Part shown: positions 1-11,552 of the stretch, in pieces | Position numbering within the stretch: the stretch's first letter is position 1 | Layout of the letters: each line of letters starts with the position of its first letter | Assembly (NCBI GenBank): GCA_028274465.1 | Contig: CM051458.1 | Location: forward strand, 82,170,085-82,234,084 | Direction of reading: 5' to 3' | From: Plantago ovata | Lineage: Eukaryota > Streptophyta > Magnoliopsida > Lamiales > Plantaginaceae | Length of the DNA stretch: 64,000 nt | The notes under the pieces: generated by a model | Databases searched by the model: none | Told to the model about the DNA's origin: nothing | The model's input: the letters and a program-made list of their open reading frames with translations, nothing else | Made by a program: the position numbers and the translations under genes

Positions 1-1647
1 CTCATTTTCCCTCAAAGAAGATAACCTGTGCTTAATAGCATCAACCAAACTCATAGCATTCACAGTGTCCTGATCCTTTCGTTGCAATTTCTGAGACAAT
101 TCATTTGTAATCCCCATGGTTTTTTTCATCAAATGCATTGTAAATACAAACGCATACTTGTCCATCTTCTCTCGCATACTGCTTGACACGGAACGTTGTT
201 CACCAAGATTCCCATGTTTTTCAATATTCTTAAGAACCTTTGAAACTGATGGCCACATAGTCATTAGACGAATGATTGTAACATGGTATGAATCCCATCG
301 AGTATCACCTAGCTTTTTGAGAGTAATTTGCTGATTTTTCCCCTTTCCACTTGAAATTTACCCATTCTCCAGCATCTCTAGTATATTTTCATGATGAATA
401 CGCTTGAGGTCATCTGACCTTTTACAAGAAGCTGCACTAATGTTGACAATCATAGTGGCATAGTTAAAAAAGTCACCAACATCCAAATTGTTCTTTGAAA
501 CAGCAACAATAGCCAATTGAAGTTGATGAGCAAAACAATGTACAAAGAATGCAGATGGATTTTCCTCCAATATTATAGTCTTCAATCCATTAAATGCACC
601 ACTCATGTTGCTTGCTCCATCATATCCATGTCCCCTCAATTTAGATATAGATAACTTATGATGTGAAAATTGATTATCTATAGCACTTTTCAAAGATTTG
701 GCAGAAGTGTCACTTACATGCTCAATTCCTATGAATCGCTCCATCACTTGTCCATGTATATTCACATAGCGTAGAACTACCGCCATTTGTTCTTTCACAG
801 AGGTATCCCTAGACTCATCAACCAAAAGAGAGAAGAATGAATCTCCTATATCCATGATGATTTCATTGGTTGCTAATGATGCACAAGAATTCACCATATA
901 CTTCTGAATATCTGGAGATATCATTTTACAGTTTCCAGGAGCATGAGTACCCAAGTGCTTTCCAATCTGTTGATTTATGAATTCAGTCCAACTAACAAGT
1001 TCAAGAAAATTTCCCTTATTATCAGACTCCTCAGACTCATCATGACTGCGAAATGGCAAAGTTTGGCCCAAAAGATATCGAACACACCATAAGGTGATTG
1101 TCAACCTAACACGATAAGAATCATGTAATGCAGGGTTTTGATTGGAAAGGACATAAGCCACACTTTGACGCTGATTCTGAAAATTCTCACAAATCCTCCT
1201 TGCTTCATTGTGGCTACTATTACTTCCCCCAACATGTATGTTAAACCTCTCAACAGACTTTATCCAATTATCAAATCCATCTGATACGAACGCACGCCCA
1301 CCTCCTTGTTCTCCATAGTCCTTTTTATAAAGAAAACACCATAAAAAAAATTCTGATTCCTTTGATACACTATATTCCAACCATGGGAATTTATCGAAAT
1401 ACAAAGCTTTAAAGGAACCTGTCTTTCCTCCTGAGAATCCTCTTTCTTGAAAATTATGGTCTCTAGGTTGACAAGGACCTTTTAATAGATATGACAAACG
1501 AACATCATCCCTGATGTTTGGGTCATAGGAGTCAATCTGTTTGCGTTTCCCTGGATCAACAATAATATCATCTTTATTAAACTGCACACAAGGTCTCTTT
1601 GTTGGTCTAGCAGCCTCCTTAGGTGTTTTTACCACCCATTTGTCCAT
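1..1647 (-). pseudogene. hAT transposase with TTF-type zinc finger and DUF4371 region, nonsense-mutated
   Basis: Transposase-like protein of the TTF-zinc-finger/DUF4371 hAT group (often annotated zinc finger MYM-type protein 1-like). An open frame of 429 codons runs from 1647 to a TAA at 358-360. Residues about 70-150 form the TTF-type zinc finger region (aromatic-rich, with WLEYS and a FLWCFLY block). Residues about 200-429 match the DUF4371/RNase H-like core, with LLVDES, GHGYDGASNMSG and FVHCFAHQLQLA blocks. The same frame continues without another stop from 357 to base 1 with recognisable transposase (TRWDS, LMTMWPSVSKV), so the TAA is a single nonsense change inside an otherwise well-kept gene. 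The C-terminal dimerisation domain lies outside the window. It is probably inactive as a protein source, but recently so. Confidence 0.85.
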
Positions 1648-2285
1648 TCTCCAAATAAGAAAACTTACATAATTTAGCCATTGTTTTGTCTTGAATCAAA
1701 AGTCAAACTAAAAATCAACACAGTTCACACGAACAAAGAAAAAACAGGAAAGACAGGGACATGGAATTTTACTAACATTTAACAAATCAAATTCATACCA
1801 AATCTATTCACCAGGCAACACCAATTGTTTCAAACACTAAACAAAAACACCAGCATTACATAACTAAACCTCAATTCTAATGTTACAAGATTATAACTTT
1901 ACTCGGTTCTACCGTTACAACTAAATCACAAAAAGTAAAAGTTAGGGTTTATATTCATATAACATACCTTTCCTGAATTAGAGTAGTGGAGAAGTCTTGA
2001 TGACGAAATTGAATGGGAAATCAGAAGCGAAATTCTGAGATGATCGGAATTCGGAAGAACACGGTCAAGAAATAAAGAAAAGAAGAAGCCGCCGATGCCC
2101 GATTGCCGAAGAGATGAAGCGAGTAGTTTTCTCTGTCCTCTCCTCTGGATCTGTTCTTTCTTTTTAGTATTCTTCTTTCTTATTATTTTATATTTGACTT
2201 GGTTTAGTATATTATAAAAAAAAAATTAATTTTTTTTCCAGTGGGGTCCAGTGTACCCACTGGACCCTACCTGCCTCCGCCAGTG
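1..2285 (-). mobile_element. hAT-superfamily transposon (TTF zinc-finger type), one end
   Basis: The right-hand end of a hAT-type DNA transposon; the other end lies beyond base 1. The outer terminus, read inward on the minus strand from 2285, is CACTGGCGGAGGCAGG, a GC-rich end of the kind seen on plant hAT elements with TTF zinc-finger transposases. It is followed by a short foldback around 2240-2270 (TCCAGTG / CACTGGA). The transposase reading frame starts at 1647. The leader appears to hold an intron, with a donor near 1970 (AG|GTATG on the minus strand) and an acceptor just before the ATG. The target-site duplication cannot be tested because only one end is visible. Confidence 0.75.
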
Positions 2286-2925
2286 ACCAAACCCATCAAA
2301 CTAAATGCATAACTCCAAAATTTACCAAATGCCAAAATCTCAAACCTCTACCATAATACCATATACCCATATGAAAGTAAGAGAAAGAGCAGGAGGTTTA
2401 TTGAAGTTTCATCAAACACCGAGCTCCTTCCCCGGTACGGGATGGATACTACGAACATCACATCGCGCTCCACTCCAAACTCACATATCAACATATACCA
2501 AGAATACATGTAACCGTAACAAACCCGTCAATTCATTAACAATCTTGGGTGATCAAAACCACCAAAGAACCGATATACTTAAACCTGAGAAAAGTGAAAA
2601 GTTTATCGAAATTCCATCAAAAACCGAACTCCTTTCCTGATACGGGATGGATACTACGAATCATCACTTCTCAACTTAACCTAAAGCCCATACATCACTT
2701 GATCAAAGCACAATATTCTGAGTTGTCCTCCATCCAAAGCCGCAACCTGAAAACCAAAACAAAAACCCCTCTCGACATTCATAAGCATTATCAAGACAAT
2801 CAAGCAGCCCCTTGGATACTTTCCAAGCAACATCATAATGAAAAAATCTCCAAGCTACCTAACCCGAGTGCTACACATACCACTACATCGAAGCGGTCTC
2901 AAACAAGGCCGGACACATCTAAAGA
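2286..2925. repeat. Unclassified region with a duplicated ~60-bp segment
   Basis: No host gene is recognised. Two overlapping open frames (2305-2640 and 2549-2947) look like no known protein. A segment of about 60 bp occurs twice, at 2403-2462 and 2606-2666, sharing ACGGGATGGATACTACGAA and flanking sequence at about 80% identity, 203 bp apart. The sequences around the two copies are not alike. Probably a decayed repeat. Confidence 0.45.
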
Positions 2926-3110
2926 AGGCTCTATTCTTTTCAACTGAAAATTGATCATTTTAATTTCAGTTCAGATACATTAAGTTCAGTTTAATTTAAA
3001 TGCATTAAGTTCAGTTCAGTTCAGATTCTCTCAATAGTATTTTATACTACAAATAAATTTAGTTCAGTTCAAGGACTTTTTGTATTTTACAAATAATTTT
3101 CAACATTTAG
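2926..3110. mobile_element. Half of a Tourist-like MITE
   Basis: Begins with GGCTCTATTCTTTTCAACTG, a diverged copy of the terminal repeat of the MITE at 3118-3304, followed by the same TTCAGTTCAG-rich interior. No matching right end is present before the next copy, so it is truncated or was cut by the neighbouring insertion. Confidence 0.6.
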
Positions 3111-3117
3111 TAAATTA

Positions 3118-3304
3118 GGCTCTGTTCTTTCGTCTCAAAATTGATTATTTTAGATTCGGTTCAGATCAGATCAGTTCAGTTCATATCCATTAAATTCAGT
3201 TCAGTTTAGTTCTGATTTGCCTAATAGTATTTTGTACTACAAATAATTTCATTATAGTTCAAATCAGTTCAGTCCAGTTCTATTCAGACGAAGAGAACAG
3301 AGCC
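3118..3304. mobile_element. Tourist-like (PIF/Harbinger) MITE, complete
   Basis: 187-bp element bounded by GGCTCTGTTCTTTCGTCT and its inverse AGACGAAGAGAACAGAGCC, with the trinucleotide TTA duplicated on both sides (3115-3117 and 3305-3307). A 3-bp TWA duplication with GG-starting ends is the signature of PIF/Harbinger MITEs. The interior is built from GTTCA/TTCAG motifs. Two more copies lie at 37380-37589 and 42515-42604. Confidence 0.85.
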
Positions 3305-3347
3305 TTAGTGCTCCAACATTTAACATTTGTCATATTGATTAATTATT

Positions 3348-3510
3348 GGGGAGTTATAAGGTGGTGCAGTGGAAGGGAGCTTGGGTTGGTGAATGATAGG
3401 TGCATGGTTCAATCTTCGACGAAGACATAAGCCGGTTTAAATGTGGAGATATAAGGTGTTATAAGATGTTTGTATAAGAATAGCTGTAATATTTGAAAAA
3501 AAATATTTGA
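3348..3510 (+). mobile_element. tRNA-derived SINE remnant
   Basis: A tRNA-like head (AAGGTGGTGCAGTGGAAGG... and a B-box-like GGTTCAATCTTCGACG) is followed by an unrelated body and an A-rich end near 3500. It resembles the copies near 11553 and 41396, which share the opening GGAGTTATAA / GGAGTCATAA and the arrangement after the B box. Confidence 0.55.
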
Positions 3511-3917
3511 TATGTCAAAGAATTGGATGTTGATTCCAAGGAATCGACTTCTTCAAACACACAGAGAACTACGAAGCACAATCAAACTCTGCAATAATTT
3601 CAGTGTATTTTCCACAAGCTATGTAATCTAGTCTTAGAAAGATTTTAATCTTTAGAGTTCCTAACTTTTAGATTTATTGGTGCTCATCACCTTTTTCAAT
3701 TGTGTTTATCTAGTTGAGTCTTGCACATTTCACACTAGAAACCGCGTCACAGGCTACGCGTGTGAACCATAATCTTGTAAAACATTATTATTTTATTAAA
3801 TAAATATATTGAAATAAATGGAGTGAATATATAATTTTCACATAATGACTTCAAACGTACTAAAAAAATAACTAATTGAATAATTAAACTTAATATAAAT
3901 GGTGTGCTATAAATGTA
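3511..3917. other. No recognisable feature
   Basis: AT-rich intergenic DNA. Open frames are short and show no family resemblance. Confidence 0.5.
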
Positions 3918-3919
3918 TA

Positions 3920-4424
3920 CTTCCTCCGTCCCAAAACAGTTGCACCGTTTTGACTTTTTACAGTCAACATGATTGAAGTTTGACTCCAAATTACTCTTAA
4001 ACTATAATGTTAAAATATCTAACAAAATTACATATTGAAAATTTAGGATGGAAAGTTTCATAATATAATTTTGATAGTTATGCAATTTAGGAGTATAGAT
4101 TTTGTAGTTATGCAATTAATAGTTTTGAATTGAACTATATTAGACATACGAAAAGTATTCTTCCGATGAGTTAAGAATCATCAGATACATCTCTAGACTT
4201 TGGAAGCATTCAACTTCAAAATCTGCAATGCATCTTTTTCGCATGTTAATTGATATTTTTCATCAGTTGAATATATTGTCAAATGCTTCATGTAAACATT
4301 CTAATTTCATAATATGATGTTTTTATTTATTTTTATCGTATGATTTAAGAATAATTTAAGGTCAAAATGACCATCGAAAAAGTCAACAAAATCAAGTGTT
4401 ACATTTATTATTGGACGGAGGAAG
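3920..4424. mobile_element. Stowaway MITE (Tc1/mariner)
   Basis: 505-bp element with ends CTTCCTCCGTCCC and GGACGGAGGAAG, flanked by TA (3918-3919 and 4425-4426). The subterminal sequences include AGTCAACA/TGTTGACT-type motifs seen in the other Stowaway copies of this window (38684 and 52437). Stowaway elements insert at TA and have CTCCCTCCGTCCC-like ends. Confidence 0.85.
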
Positions 4425-4429
4425 TATGT

Positions 4430-4800
4430 CTTTTTTTATAAGAACATATCATGGTTATTTTTAAAATTAAGTATAATACGTCATACAACTTTATGTTAAA
4501 AAATAAAAATTTAAGAAGGGAATAAATAAAAAAGAAAAAAAATTACGTCAATAAGATTCGAACCCAACACCTTCAACTAAAATAATGATACAAATAATAG
4601 AGAAAAATCACGCCAACAAGATTCGAGCCAAACACCTTCAATAAAAAAAATAATAAAAATAATGGAGAAAAATCACGCCAACAGGATTCGATCTCTACAT
4701 CTTTTAATTAACTAATGACACATGTACGCACCAAATTGAAATTGAATAAGTAAGATCAACGGATTAAAATTGATTGGTAGGTCAATCAATTCGATAAATC
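4430..4800. repeat. Dispersed repeat with tandem ~75-bp units holding reversed B-box-like motifs
   Basis: Three diverged units (from about 4545, 4606 and 4670) each carry AAAAATYACGYCAAYARGATTCG followed by a CACCTTC-like stretch. The same sequence order, including the following ACCAAATTGAAATTGAATAA, recurs at 33310-33560 with two units. Each GATTCGAACCC block is the reverse of a tRNA B box, so the units may derive from tRNA-like sequence. That is inference. Confidence 0.5.
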
Positions 4801-4830
4801 AAACGACTTATTATATTACTTTAAATAGGG

Positions 4831-6480
4831 CACCCTTCACAATATTATAAGAACGATCAAAAAGTGATTGGGAGTTTCAAGCCGAAAGCGACTCGGTGTA
4901 TGAGAGCACTTCTTATAGGTTTTTTTTGGGCTTATGTGAGGCTTAAAGTACCAATTAAGCTCCAAATAAATCCAAAAACACCTCCAATGGAGACTGTTTT
5001 GGAGCTACTAAATAGTAGTCCTTGGAAAAGGGCTACTAAATAGTAGACTTAAATTAAGCCAGCATATTAATATTTTATGATTTATTATTTATATGATTGG
5101 TTAATGGAGTAGTAATATGGTACATGAGACCCACATAAAAACCCAATTAAGCCCCAAACCATTGGAGTCTTTAATTTGGAAGAGGTTTCTTTTTAGGCTT
5201 CTATGTTTATAGCTCCATTTAAGCCCCAAACCATAAGAAATGGTCTAACAAGAGAGATAGATACAGTAATTACATGAACACCGGTAGTGTGTTCGCGTAA
5301 TTAATGAATCAACAAGTATCTCAAAAGGCAATATTCATCAACTTCATAAGTATTTAAATATCTTTTGCAGTTATAATAAGGTGATCTGGTGGTAATAGGG
5401 TGCCTACTTAGATTTAGATTTAGATTTGATGTTTTAAAAAACAATTATGATATTTTTTCTCTCTTTTTCTAATCGAAGAGTAGTAATAGGAAGAGACTAA
5501 AAGTAGTAGATGGGCCGTTATGGTGTTTCATCCTTAAAATTTATATATTGGACAAAACTCAAAAGCTTAAAGAGGAATCAGGTTCGGTTTTAATGGAGTA
5601 TTTGGACGAATGTTAGTATAGATCTTTCGACGAATGTTATTAGTGCGAACCCATTCATGTTTTAAAAGAAGAGAAAGATGAAATTCATCATTCTCATATA
5701 TATTAGTTGAATGAAAAAGTACTAAATAGGCTTGTTAAGTAATCCTGTGACCGGCTTGTTGATCTGTAGTGGTGAGATTAGCGTCCACTTTTTGTAAAGA
5801 AAAGGTCATGACTTTGCTTACCCTATAACACCTAACTAGGATACGTCACTTTTAGTGGAGATGGTAAGACCACATTTCAATTAAATTCACGAAACAAAAC
5901 CTGTCATTGACGCTTCAAATCTAGTACTCGTATTAAACTAAAAAGATTCAAATACAACTATACACTTCAAACGCAATTACAATTTGCAAGTTAATTTAAT
6001 TTCGAGTGCCATTCTCTCTAAGTATAATTAAGTGTTGTTTAATTAATCAATTGTCAATTTTAGGGTTAATGCAACCCTCGAAAATTACAATAAAATATAT
6101 TATATATTATTAAGCGCCACCCAATTAAAAAAGTAAACGTACACGGTTTTTCAAATAAAAACTTAGTTCATAAATGGTAGTAATTCATTTAAAATTCTTA
6201 AATGTGAAGTATACAACTGTTTCTATAGAATTTCTTGCTTGAAGTACCCATCAATCATTAATGTCGAAGCAGCAGCAGCTCCGCCAGTAATAAACAATAA
6301 GATACTTCTACTACACTACTCTTTAACCAACTGTCATTCTCTCTAAGTATAATTAAGTGTTGTTTAATTAATCAATTGTCAATTTTAGGATTAATGCAAC
6401 ACTCCAAGAATCCAATATTGTTACAGTACCTTAGTGCTTCAAAATTCAAATCCGTTGCCAAACATGTTATTGTTGATCTA
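4831..6480. other. AT-rich intergenic DNA with short repeats
   Basis: No gene is recognised. At 4911-5250 there is a repeat-like segment with AAGCCCCAAACCAT motifs and a duplicated CTACTAAATAGTAG (part recurs near 49700). A direct repeat of about 75 bp (85-90% identical, starting at CATTCTCTCTAAGTATAATT) lies at 6010-6082 and 6341-6415. The remainder shows nothing recognisable. Confidence 0.45.
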
Positions 6481-6529
6481 ACATGACCTATTATTCTATT
6501 ATTAGAGACCATAAGAGACCCCTAAAAAA

Positions 6530-7186
6530 ATGGACGCTAATGTTCTGGGTTATTGGCTTGGTGTTGCCTTGTTTCCGGTGTCTTCGCCCTGCTCTACTTG
6601 CTCTCAGGTTTTTATTGGAGATGTGTTTGGTGATCATGCAGTGTCGTGTGCTGGGGTGGTGGGTATCAAGCACCGACATAACCTCGTTCGTGACACTCTC
6701 TTGGATGTCTGTTTCCGATTTGACATTTCTGCTGGTAAGGAAGTGAATATTGGTTTGATTACTGGCGGGAGTGACAGATCCCTCCGTCCTGAAGACATGC
6801 TCCTTTATGCTTGGGATAGGGGGCGGGATGTATGTGTGGATTTGACCGGGTCTTCCCATTTGACTCGGTCTGGGATGGTGGACTTTGTGCCCGGACATAC
6901 GGTTGCTGATGCTGCCAAACGCAAGTGTGCGAAGTATCGGGACTTGTGTGCAGCTAAGGGGTATGGACTCCTTCCTTTCTCTTTCTCGACACTTGGGGAG
7001 TTGAGTGTTGATGCTGTTGAGTTGCTTGTCAGAGTCCGGGGTTTCGCTTTGGCTGAGGATACTGGAGCGCGTGCTGCTCCTCATATTTCCCTAAAATTAG
7101 TTTTGCTATTGCTAGGGGGCACAACTTATTTCTCGGCTGCCCTCTAATTTCGTGTAAACTTTCATTATTTGTTTTTATTTATTTAT
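6530..7186 (+). pseudogene. Retroelement reverse-transcriptase C-terminal region, endonuclease-like; 5'-truncated and frameshifted
   Basis: A 205-codon frame resembles the C-terminal part of plant proteins annotated as putative reverse transcriptases. Visible are a zinc-knuckle-like C21-x2-C24...H36-x3-C40 (FGDHAVSC), a basic KHRHNLVRD block, then R86-P-x-D89 followed by D100-VCV-D104. This order (Cys/His knuckle, basic block, PD...D) is reminiscent of the restriction-like endonuclease at the C terminus of some non-LTR retrotransposons; the assignment is inference. The upstream polymerase is missing. Two single-base losses in homopolymers near 7094 and 7117 shift the frame, because the expected ending (GAQLISRLPSNFV then TAA at about 7155) reads only after both are allowed for. 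GC content is higher than in neighbouring DNA. Confidence 0.6.
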
Positions 7187-7444
7187 TTAATTCTATAATA
7201 GTAATAATAACATAATTAAATGAATTTAAATTGACTTTAATGAACACGGATTGAAAGAATTAGAATTCAACTGAACTGAATACAAGTGAATTGAAAATAA
7301 TTAATTTTCACACAAATAGCACATAACTTAAAAAGTGGTCATATAAAATTTCAATAAAACATAAAAATTCTTTTGACTTTTGTTTTCCTTTAACTTTTTG
7401 TTTGGTGTATACGGGTTGGACCGATTCAAAATTAATTTAATCAA
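7187..7444. other. No recognisable feature
   Basis: Short AT-rich spacer between the retroelement fragment and the MULE. Nothing recognised. Confidence 0.5.
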
Positions 7445-8397
7445 GGGCTATTTACATCTACACCCCCTGTTAGTTTAATTTATTACATATCTTACCCTCT
7501 TAGTTTAACAATTACTTGTAGCCCATGTTAGTTAAAATCAATTACAAGTAGCCCTACGAATTTGACTTTTTGCGAACTAAGAGCTGGAAATGACAATTTT
7601 AACCCTGCAGGAATTTAGGTTTTTGACCTGAGACAAACAACTTCGGTTTACTTTATTTACACATTTGGCTCTAAACTATTTTATTTTACAAAATTAACCT
7701 TGACTTATTTTAAATTAACCACAAACATTAAATAATTTTTAAAATGAACTAATAATAATGGTAAAAGTACCCCAAATTAAGGTTTTGTTTCAAATCAACC
7801 CCAAAAATATAAGTTTAAAAAAAAAAACAACAAAAATATAAAATATGTAAAAAAAAATTAAAAAAATTTAAAAAAAATAAAAGATCTGGTCGGATTCCGA
7901 CCAGACCACCATAGCTCCGGACCGGAGCTAGTAATAGCTCCAATCGGAGTTGTTTAACAGCTCCGATGGGAGCTGTTTTACAGCTCCAATGGAGCTGTTT
8001 AACAGCTCCGGTCGGAGCTGTTTTACAGCTCCAATGGAGCTGTTTAACAACTCCGGTCGGAGCTATTTTACAGCTCCAATGGAGCTGTAAAAGCTCTTGC
8101 CGGAGCTGTAGCAGTTCCGGTACCAGAGTTGTAATTGTATATGAAGAAGAACATGAAAAAAAAAAGGCAAAAAGAAAAAAAAAAAAAAAGAAGAAAATAG
8201 AAAAGATTAAATAGAAAAAGAAAGAATAGGAAACATGATTGAAAAAAGCTAAGGCCTTGTTTGGCCGGTGATTTTTAAAAAAGGAATAACGGGCAAGTCA
8301 AATATTTTCCGGGTAAGGGGTTTCGATTTAATTGTTAAACTAACGAGATAACTTCCATAAAAAGAGCCCGTAGAAGGTAGCCAGAAGTAATTTTCCC
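7445..8397. mobile_element. Non-autonomous Mutator-like element with palindromic GGAGCTG array (copy 1)
   Basis: 953-bp element starting GGGCTATTTACATCTACACC and ending, on the other strand, GGGAAAATTACTTCTGGCTA. It is flanked by nearly identical 9-bp repeats, TTTAATCAA (7436-7444) and TTTAATTAA (8398-8406), the size left by Mutator-type transposases. The interior carries about nine units of the type CAGCTCCAATGGAGCTGTTT (7905-8120), each a small palindrome, then an A-rich stretch (8150-8220). It encodes no transposase; the 82-codon frame at 7966 is only the repeat translated. Terminal sequence, subterminal phrases and the array recur at 35160-36233, so the two are one family. Confidence 0.8.
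7905..8120. repeat. Palindromic minisatellite, GGAGCTG units
   Basis: Tandem array inside the MULE. GGAGCTGTTT(A)ACAGCTCC units of about 32-34 bp alternate, each able to fold on itself, and variants CGATGGGAG, CAATGGAG and CGGTCGGAG succeed one another. See the sister array at 35605-35990. Confidence 0.8.
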
Positions 8398-8678
8398 TTT
8401 AATTAAAAAGAAACTAGGAAAACTGATATGATCAAAGGAAGGAAGGGGTACGTATAGATTGAGAGAATACTGAATATACATATTGCCATTAGAGTATTCA
8501 ACTAGCTCTGATCAATCATGGTTGGGTGCAATAATGTACTACGACTGATCATGACATGAATACATGATGATCTCTTTAATTATTTAAGTGAGCTAGCTAG
8601 CCCATATATTTTGTTTCGTCTCTCACTCTTATAATCCTTGAATCCTCATCAATTAAGAACCAAATTTAATTTGTTAAC

Positions 8679-11432
8679 ATGGGAAAAACATGGGCTCAAC
8701 TTGTGAAGAAGCACAAGGCTTATGTAGCTATCGTGTTTGTACAGTTAACATTCGCAGGCATGGCGTTGCTCTCAAAAGCAGCTATATCCAAAGGAATGAA
8801 CCCGTACGTCTTTGTTGCGTACCGCCAGGCGTTTGCCACCATTTTCTTGGCTCCATTCGCCTTCTTCATGGACAGGTAGGTTTATTTACTTAATTTCTAG
8901 CTAGTAGAATATTAATTGTAGACTGTATAGTCGTCTTGTTTTCTACAAGAGGCTTATTACTTCGGATCTTGACAAATGACATAATATTAACAATTTCAAC
9001 CTCTTCAGAAACACTATGCTGGAATTAATCAAACGTTAAGAAGAACAAATTGTTAGTTAGAGATTCGAGAGATCTAGAAGATCTTGCTAATTTGAAATTT
9101 TTTCTTTCTTTTTACGTTCTTACCATGCATGGATGATGGTGATCACTAGCTAGGTTTGAACAAATCTTCAAAGTGCACCGACAACGAGTTGATATGAGAA
9201 ATGAGCTCATACACCGACAACGAGTTGATATGAGAAATGAGCTCATACACCGCCTACTAATGTAATGGATGTCGATTTTGAACTTTTCGTTAGTACTAAA
9301 GGTTTGGGGTACCAGGGTCCATATGCCTGATCATGCACACAATACACAGAATGACAAGGTCACAAGGGTAGACCATTAAAGGAAGGCTTAAGGTCTAATT
9401 TTCAATGAAGTAATCATAAAATCAAACTTATGCCATGAAAATCTAGACGCAGTCGGTCGCGAGGGGATGAGTTAGACCCTAAAAAAACATTATATTCACA
9501 AATTGATTCGAACCTTTCATTTTCATATACAATAAAATCTTTGCTGCCTATACATTCCACCGGAGCACAGCTCTGTCTGTTTCTTATATATATAATTCTA
9601 TCATAAAAACCTGAGTTTACCCTTGTCTGTGTTTGTTTTGATCCACGTATTATTTCTTCAATTGTGGCAGGAAACGAGATGCTCCATTGACGTATGGTTT
9701 AATACTGAATATATTTCTAATTTCTCTAGTCGGGTATGAAATTTAAATTTGGACCAAATTAAAGTGTTTCTTAGAACTTCTTTAGCTTTATGAAATATAT
9801 GAAAATTCATTTAACAAGATTGATTTTCAACAATTTCATTTTCAGGATTACTTTGAGCCTAAATCTCTACACATATGCACTCAACTATGTGTCTGCAACC
9901 TTTGCGTCTGCAAGCATGAACACTGTTCCTGCACTTACATTCCTAATTGCCGTTATTTTTCGGTACAACTTTGATAACTGGCTACCAAACATTATGGTTC
10001 ACAATTCATAGAAAGTTTTCATTAATGAGATTTTTGTATTATGTATGACAGGATTGAAACGTTTTCCTTGAGAAATATTGATGGGCTTCTCAAGATTTTG
10101 GGTTGTGTGGTTACTCTTTCTGGGGCAATGGTGTATGCTTTTGTCAAAGGGCCTCAAGTTAATTTCTTGAATTCGTCGAATAAGCCGAATTATAGTACAA
10201 TGGAACACAGTAACAACAAGAAGTGGATGGAAGGTTGTCTTATCATGCTTTCAGCCAATACCGCTTGGGCCTCACGAACCGTCTTGCTGGTTATAAAATC
10301 ATACTATTATATATCCAATCCATTCTTTTCGTAATCTAATAGTCAAACCTTCATGAACCCTCAAAACCATACAGATCGGAAGTATAAACTTGCCACGATA
10401 TGTTATATATTACAATGCAGATTGTTACTTCCTAGGGTGACTATAATTGGTCTTTCCCTTTCACCGTACGTAGTACCAACCACTATGAATAGTGAGAGGG
10501 GGATACCAATAATACGATTCCTACAATATCCCATAAAGCGTATAATGTCCACCATCACTAGAGTATGTTGGAGAAAAAAATTATGTCCACTTTCCGTCAT
10601 ACTCATCCACACCCCTTAGGCAGTTTTTAGTAGGTCAACTCATTCCTTACCATGGTTGAACTCATTTATAACTTGCACTGTCGTTGATTTCAGGCACCAC
10701 TAGTAAGGCAGTACCCAGCAAAAATTCGCCTAACAATGTTCGGGTGTGCTTTTAGCTTCATACAATCGTTCCTATGGGCTATTGCCATGGAAAGGCACAT
10801 ATCCTCGTGGAAACTTCGATGGGATCTTAGTCTTCTCGCAGTGGCATATTGTGTAAGTCTAATAGAATGATAAAGAGTAAATGTTAATAAAAGTTCCTTT
10901 TACTGTTAAGAAAACGTAGTGAGTTTTTAATAGAATCAAGAAACTAAATTATATTGTATGCATCATACAGGGTATAGTGGTAACTGGAATATCTTATTGG
11001 TTGCAAGTATTGACGGTAGAGGATAAAGGGCCACTATTTACATCTTCATTCACCCCATTGTCACTAATCATTACTGCTATCTTCTCGGCATTCATATGGA
11101 ATGAGATACTTTATTTTGGAAGGTACGTAAAATTCTTCAACAAAATAAATAAATAAATCATGAAATATGTGCAGAGCATTTCTCTAAATAATATGCAAAA
11201 ATACTTGATGATTTCTCATGTCACGGTGACACTTCTTGTATTGACATATGAATTAGGGTTGTCTAGAGATCGACTTAACTAGGGGTTAACTTAGCTATGT
11301 GCTTAATCCAGTATTTGTGGAAGCATGTTACTGATTGGAGGATTATTCTGTACCATTTGGGGAAAGCACAAAGAGATTAAAAAGAAAGACATTGAAGTGA
11401 AACAAGATCTCGACGAAGAGCCCATTGTGTAA
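8679..11432 (+). CDS. WAT1-related (EamA/DMT family) membrane transporter
   Basis: A plant drug/metabolite transporter of the WAT1 (nodulin MtN21/UMAMIT) family, expected to have ten membrane helices in two EamA repeats. Seven exons join in frame: 8679-8875, 9671-9733, 9846-9962, 10052-10289, 10694-10852, 10971-11122, 11312-11432, giving 348 aa. Diagnostic blocks: an N-terminal helix with FVQLTFAGMALLSKAA and YRQAFATIFLAPFAFF; YALNYVSATFASASMNTVPALTFLIA (end of repeat one); then APLVRQYPAKIRLT and TPLSLIITAIFSAFIWNE in repeat two; the tail is charged (KHKEIKKKDIE). All introns are GT-AG; the intron-4 donor follows CTG rather than the common CAG, giving Leu where relatives often have Gln. Known members move auxin, amino acids or other metabolites across plasma or vacuolar membranes; the substrate here cannot be read from sequence. 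Intron 1 holds a perfect 36-bp tandem duplication. Confidence 0.93.
9176..9247. repeat. Perfect 36-bp tandem duplication in intron 1 of the WAT1 gene
   Basis: The unit CACCGACAACGAGTTGATAT... occurs twice back to back (9176-9211, 9212-9247), apparently without mismatch, so it is recent. Confidence 0.9.
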
Positions 11433-11552
11433 AGATGTACATATGTTACTAATTTTATTGGTGACTTTTTTATCATCTAATCGGTATATATGGATGTACA
11501 TTTCACATATGTTTGAAATATATACATTGCATAATAATAATAATGTGTAATT

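Noticed and set aside
2305-2947. Two overlapping open frames of 111 and 132 codons
   Set aside because: No family resemblance, low-complexity composition and a duplicated DNA segment spanning both; more likely repeat DNA.
6491-7084. 197-codon minus-strand frame
   Set aside because: Antisense shadow of the GC-richer retroelement fragment on the plus strand, whose conserved motifs are clear.
7966-8214. 82-codon frame of repeated QLQWSC units
   Set aside because: Simply the translated palindromic array of the MULE followed by a poly-lysine A-rich stretch.
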